A DNA stretch of 21,750 nucleotides from RGIG1918 sp964570895 (lineage in GTDB: Bacteria; Cyanobacteriota; Vampirovibrionia; Gastranaerophilales; Gastranaerophilaceae), in assembly GCA_964570895.1 (NCBI GenBank), contig CAZMZD010000021.1, positions 1-21,750 on the forward strand, read 5' to 3'. The notes under the pieces are model-generated. The model was not told where the DNA came from. It worked only from the letters and a program-made list of their open reading frames with translations, and ran no database searches. Below, one piece after another: positions 21,137 to 21,750 of the stretch. Each line of letters opens with the position of its first letter. The stretch's first letter is position 1. A program made the translations under genes and the position numbers.

Positions 21137-21750
21137 TTATTTGAAATATTTTGCGAAATCATCCGGTTTTGCTTTTGTTTGTGCTTGGGTTACCGGCGTT
21201 TCCACTTTCACTTCTGCTTTTGCAGCAGGTGTTTTTGCAGCTGCGGCTGGTTTTGGTGCTTTAGGTGTTGCTTTTTTAGCACCCACTTTTTTAGCTTTTT
21301 TGTCTTTGCCGCCAAAGAATTTTTTGATTGCTAAGCCAATTGCCACAACTGCGCCTGCGATACCTGCGCCAATACCAACTTTTTGGGCTGTAGTGAGTCC
21401 TTCTGGAGGTGTAGGAGGTGTAGGAGGTGTAGGCCCATCATTGGTAGGCCCTTGTGGTTCTTCTGTTCCGCCTGTTACGCCTGTGCCATCTGTAGGTTTA
21501 TTTCCTTCGCCTGTTTCAGGTGTTTCATCTGTGGCATCTGCCTTTTCGCCTTTGCCAGGTTCAGGTTTGACTTCAGGTTTAGCTTNNNNNNNNNNNNNNN
21601 NNNNNNNNNNNNNNNNNNNNNNNNNNNNNNNNNNNNNNNNNNNNNNNNNNNNNNNNNNNNNNNNNNNNNNNNNNNNNNNNNNNNNCAGGTTTAGTTTCAG
21701 GTTTAGTTTCAGGTTTAGTTTCAGGTTTAGTTTCAGGTTTAGTTTCAGGT
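21137..21750 (-). CDS. PETK-repeat protein with C-terminal membrane helix, partial
   Basis: Only the C-terminal end is in the window; the frame stays open leftward from 21750 apart from the N gap. On minus, 21750-21686 reads as repeated P-E-T-K. After the gap come PEVKPEPGKGEK, an acidic Pro/Thr/Gly-rich stretch, three TPP units, then a Gly/Ala helix (VGIGAGIAGAVVAIGLAI), a Lys cluster (KKFFGGKDKKAKK), an Ala/Pro/Lys tail and DDFAKYFK at the end. A membrane anchor with a long Pro-rich stalk suggests a surface-exposed protein or a cell-envelope spanner. A shorter GTG start at 21346 would begin inside the helix and is not credible. The helix-plus-lysine layout resembles the gene at 16097. Confidence 0.75.
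   Translation of the reverse strand, partial: LKLNLKLNLKLNLKLNLKLNLXXXXXXXXXXXXXXXXXXXXXXXXXXXXXXXXXXAKPEVKPEPGKGEKADATDETPETGEGNKPTDGTGVTGGTEEPQGPTNDGPTPPTPPTPPEGLTTAQKVGIGAGIAGAVVAIGLAIKKFFGGKDKKAKKVGAKKATPKAPKPAAAAKTPAAKAEVKVETPVTQAQTKAKPDDFAKYFK
21586..21685. other. Assembly gap of 100 N
   Basis: Exactly 100 N, the usual placeholder for a gap of unknown size. It lies inside the PETK coding repeat, so the true repeat number is unknown and the reading frame across it is not assured. Confidence 0.98.
21686..21750 (-). repeat. 12-bp tandem repeat coding for PETK
   Basis: The plus-strand unit CAGGTTTAGTTT (CAGGTTTAGTTT read minus gives codons for Pro-Glu-Thr-Lys) is repeated about 5.4 times without change to the window edge. 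A diverged pair occurs on the other side of the gap near 21560-21585. Confidence 0.92.

Noticed and set aside
21383..21694. 103-codon plus-strand Cys/Arg-rich reading near the gap
   Set aside because: It contains the N gap and is the reverse of a Pro/Gly/Glu-rich gene with a clear membrane helix on minus.

Overview
The window looks like chromosomal DNA of an AT-rich, strictly anaerobic gut bacterium. The best guess is the Gastranaerophilales/Vampirovibrionia (Melainabacteria), the non-photosynthetic relatives of cyanobacteria. The pointers are AT-rich codon use, a large one-chain pyruvate:ferredoxin oxidoreductase, and three otherwise unrelated proteins with a short VNFKG/ISFMG/VNFG-type motif near the N-terminus, which I associate from memory with that group. 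This placement is inference; no rRNA is present. The bases look like one end of a scaffold (tRNA foldback at the left edge) and include a 100-N gap near the right edge.

Layout. 1-511: one intact tRNA-Arg(ACG) with a terminator, flanked by tRNA-like fragments and a second copy of the terminator segment. 512-1370: a hypothetical NFKG-type gene and a small related gene broken by an in-frame TGA, both on minus. 1371-2771: a sodium:alanine/glycine symporter. 2836-6695: a tight four-gene minus-strand operon reading duplicated Rossmann-like protein, GT2 glycosyltransferase, radical SAM enzyme, SDR sugar-nucleotide epimerase; probably surface glycan or glycoconjugate synthesis. 6867-10952: two tandem paralogues sharing an exact 1,457-bp 5' part (EF-hand-like region, Gly/Ser linker, long coiled coil) but ending in two different peptidoglycan-hydrolase domains. 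10992-12410: a lipoate-protein ligase, possibly leaderless, and an exported Lys/Ala repeat protein. 12490-13290: an MscS channel. 13709-15031: a ferritin-like diiron protein. 15032-16096: about 1 kb without a convincing gene, packed with hairpin repeats. 16097-17367: a frameshifted NFKG-type membrane protein. 17444-20980: pyruvate:ferredoxin oxidoreductase. 21137-21750: the C-terminal end of a PETK-repeat protein, interrupted by the N gap.

How it fits together. Pyruvate:ferredoxin oxidoreductase supports fermentative acetyl-CoA formation. Lipoate ligase implies scavenging of lipoate for a lipoylated complex that is not seen here. The glycan operon, the wall hydrolases, the exported repeat protein and the NFKG proteins all point to an envelope-rich region. 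The most unusual feature is the pair of hydrolases with an identical body and exchanged catalytic tips, followed by the hairpin-repeat family with a constant head and varied stems.
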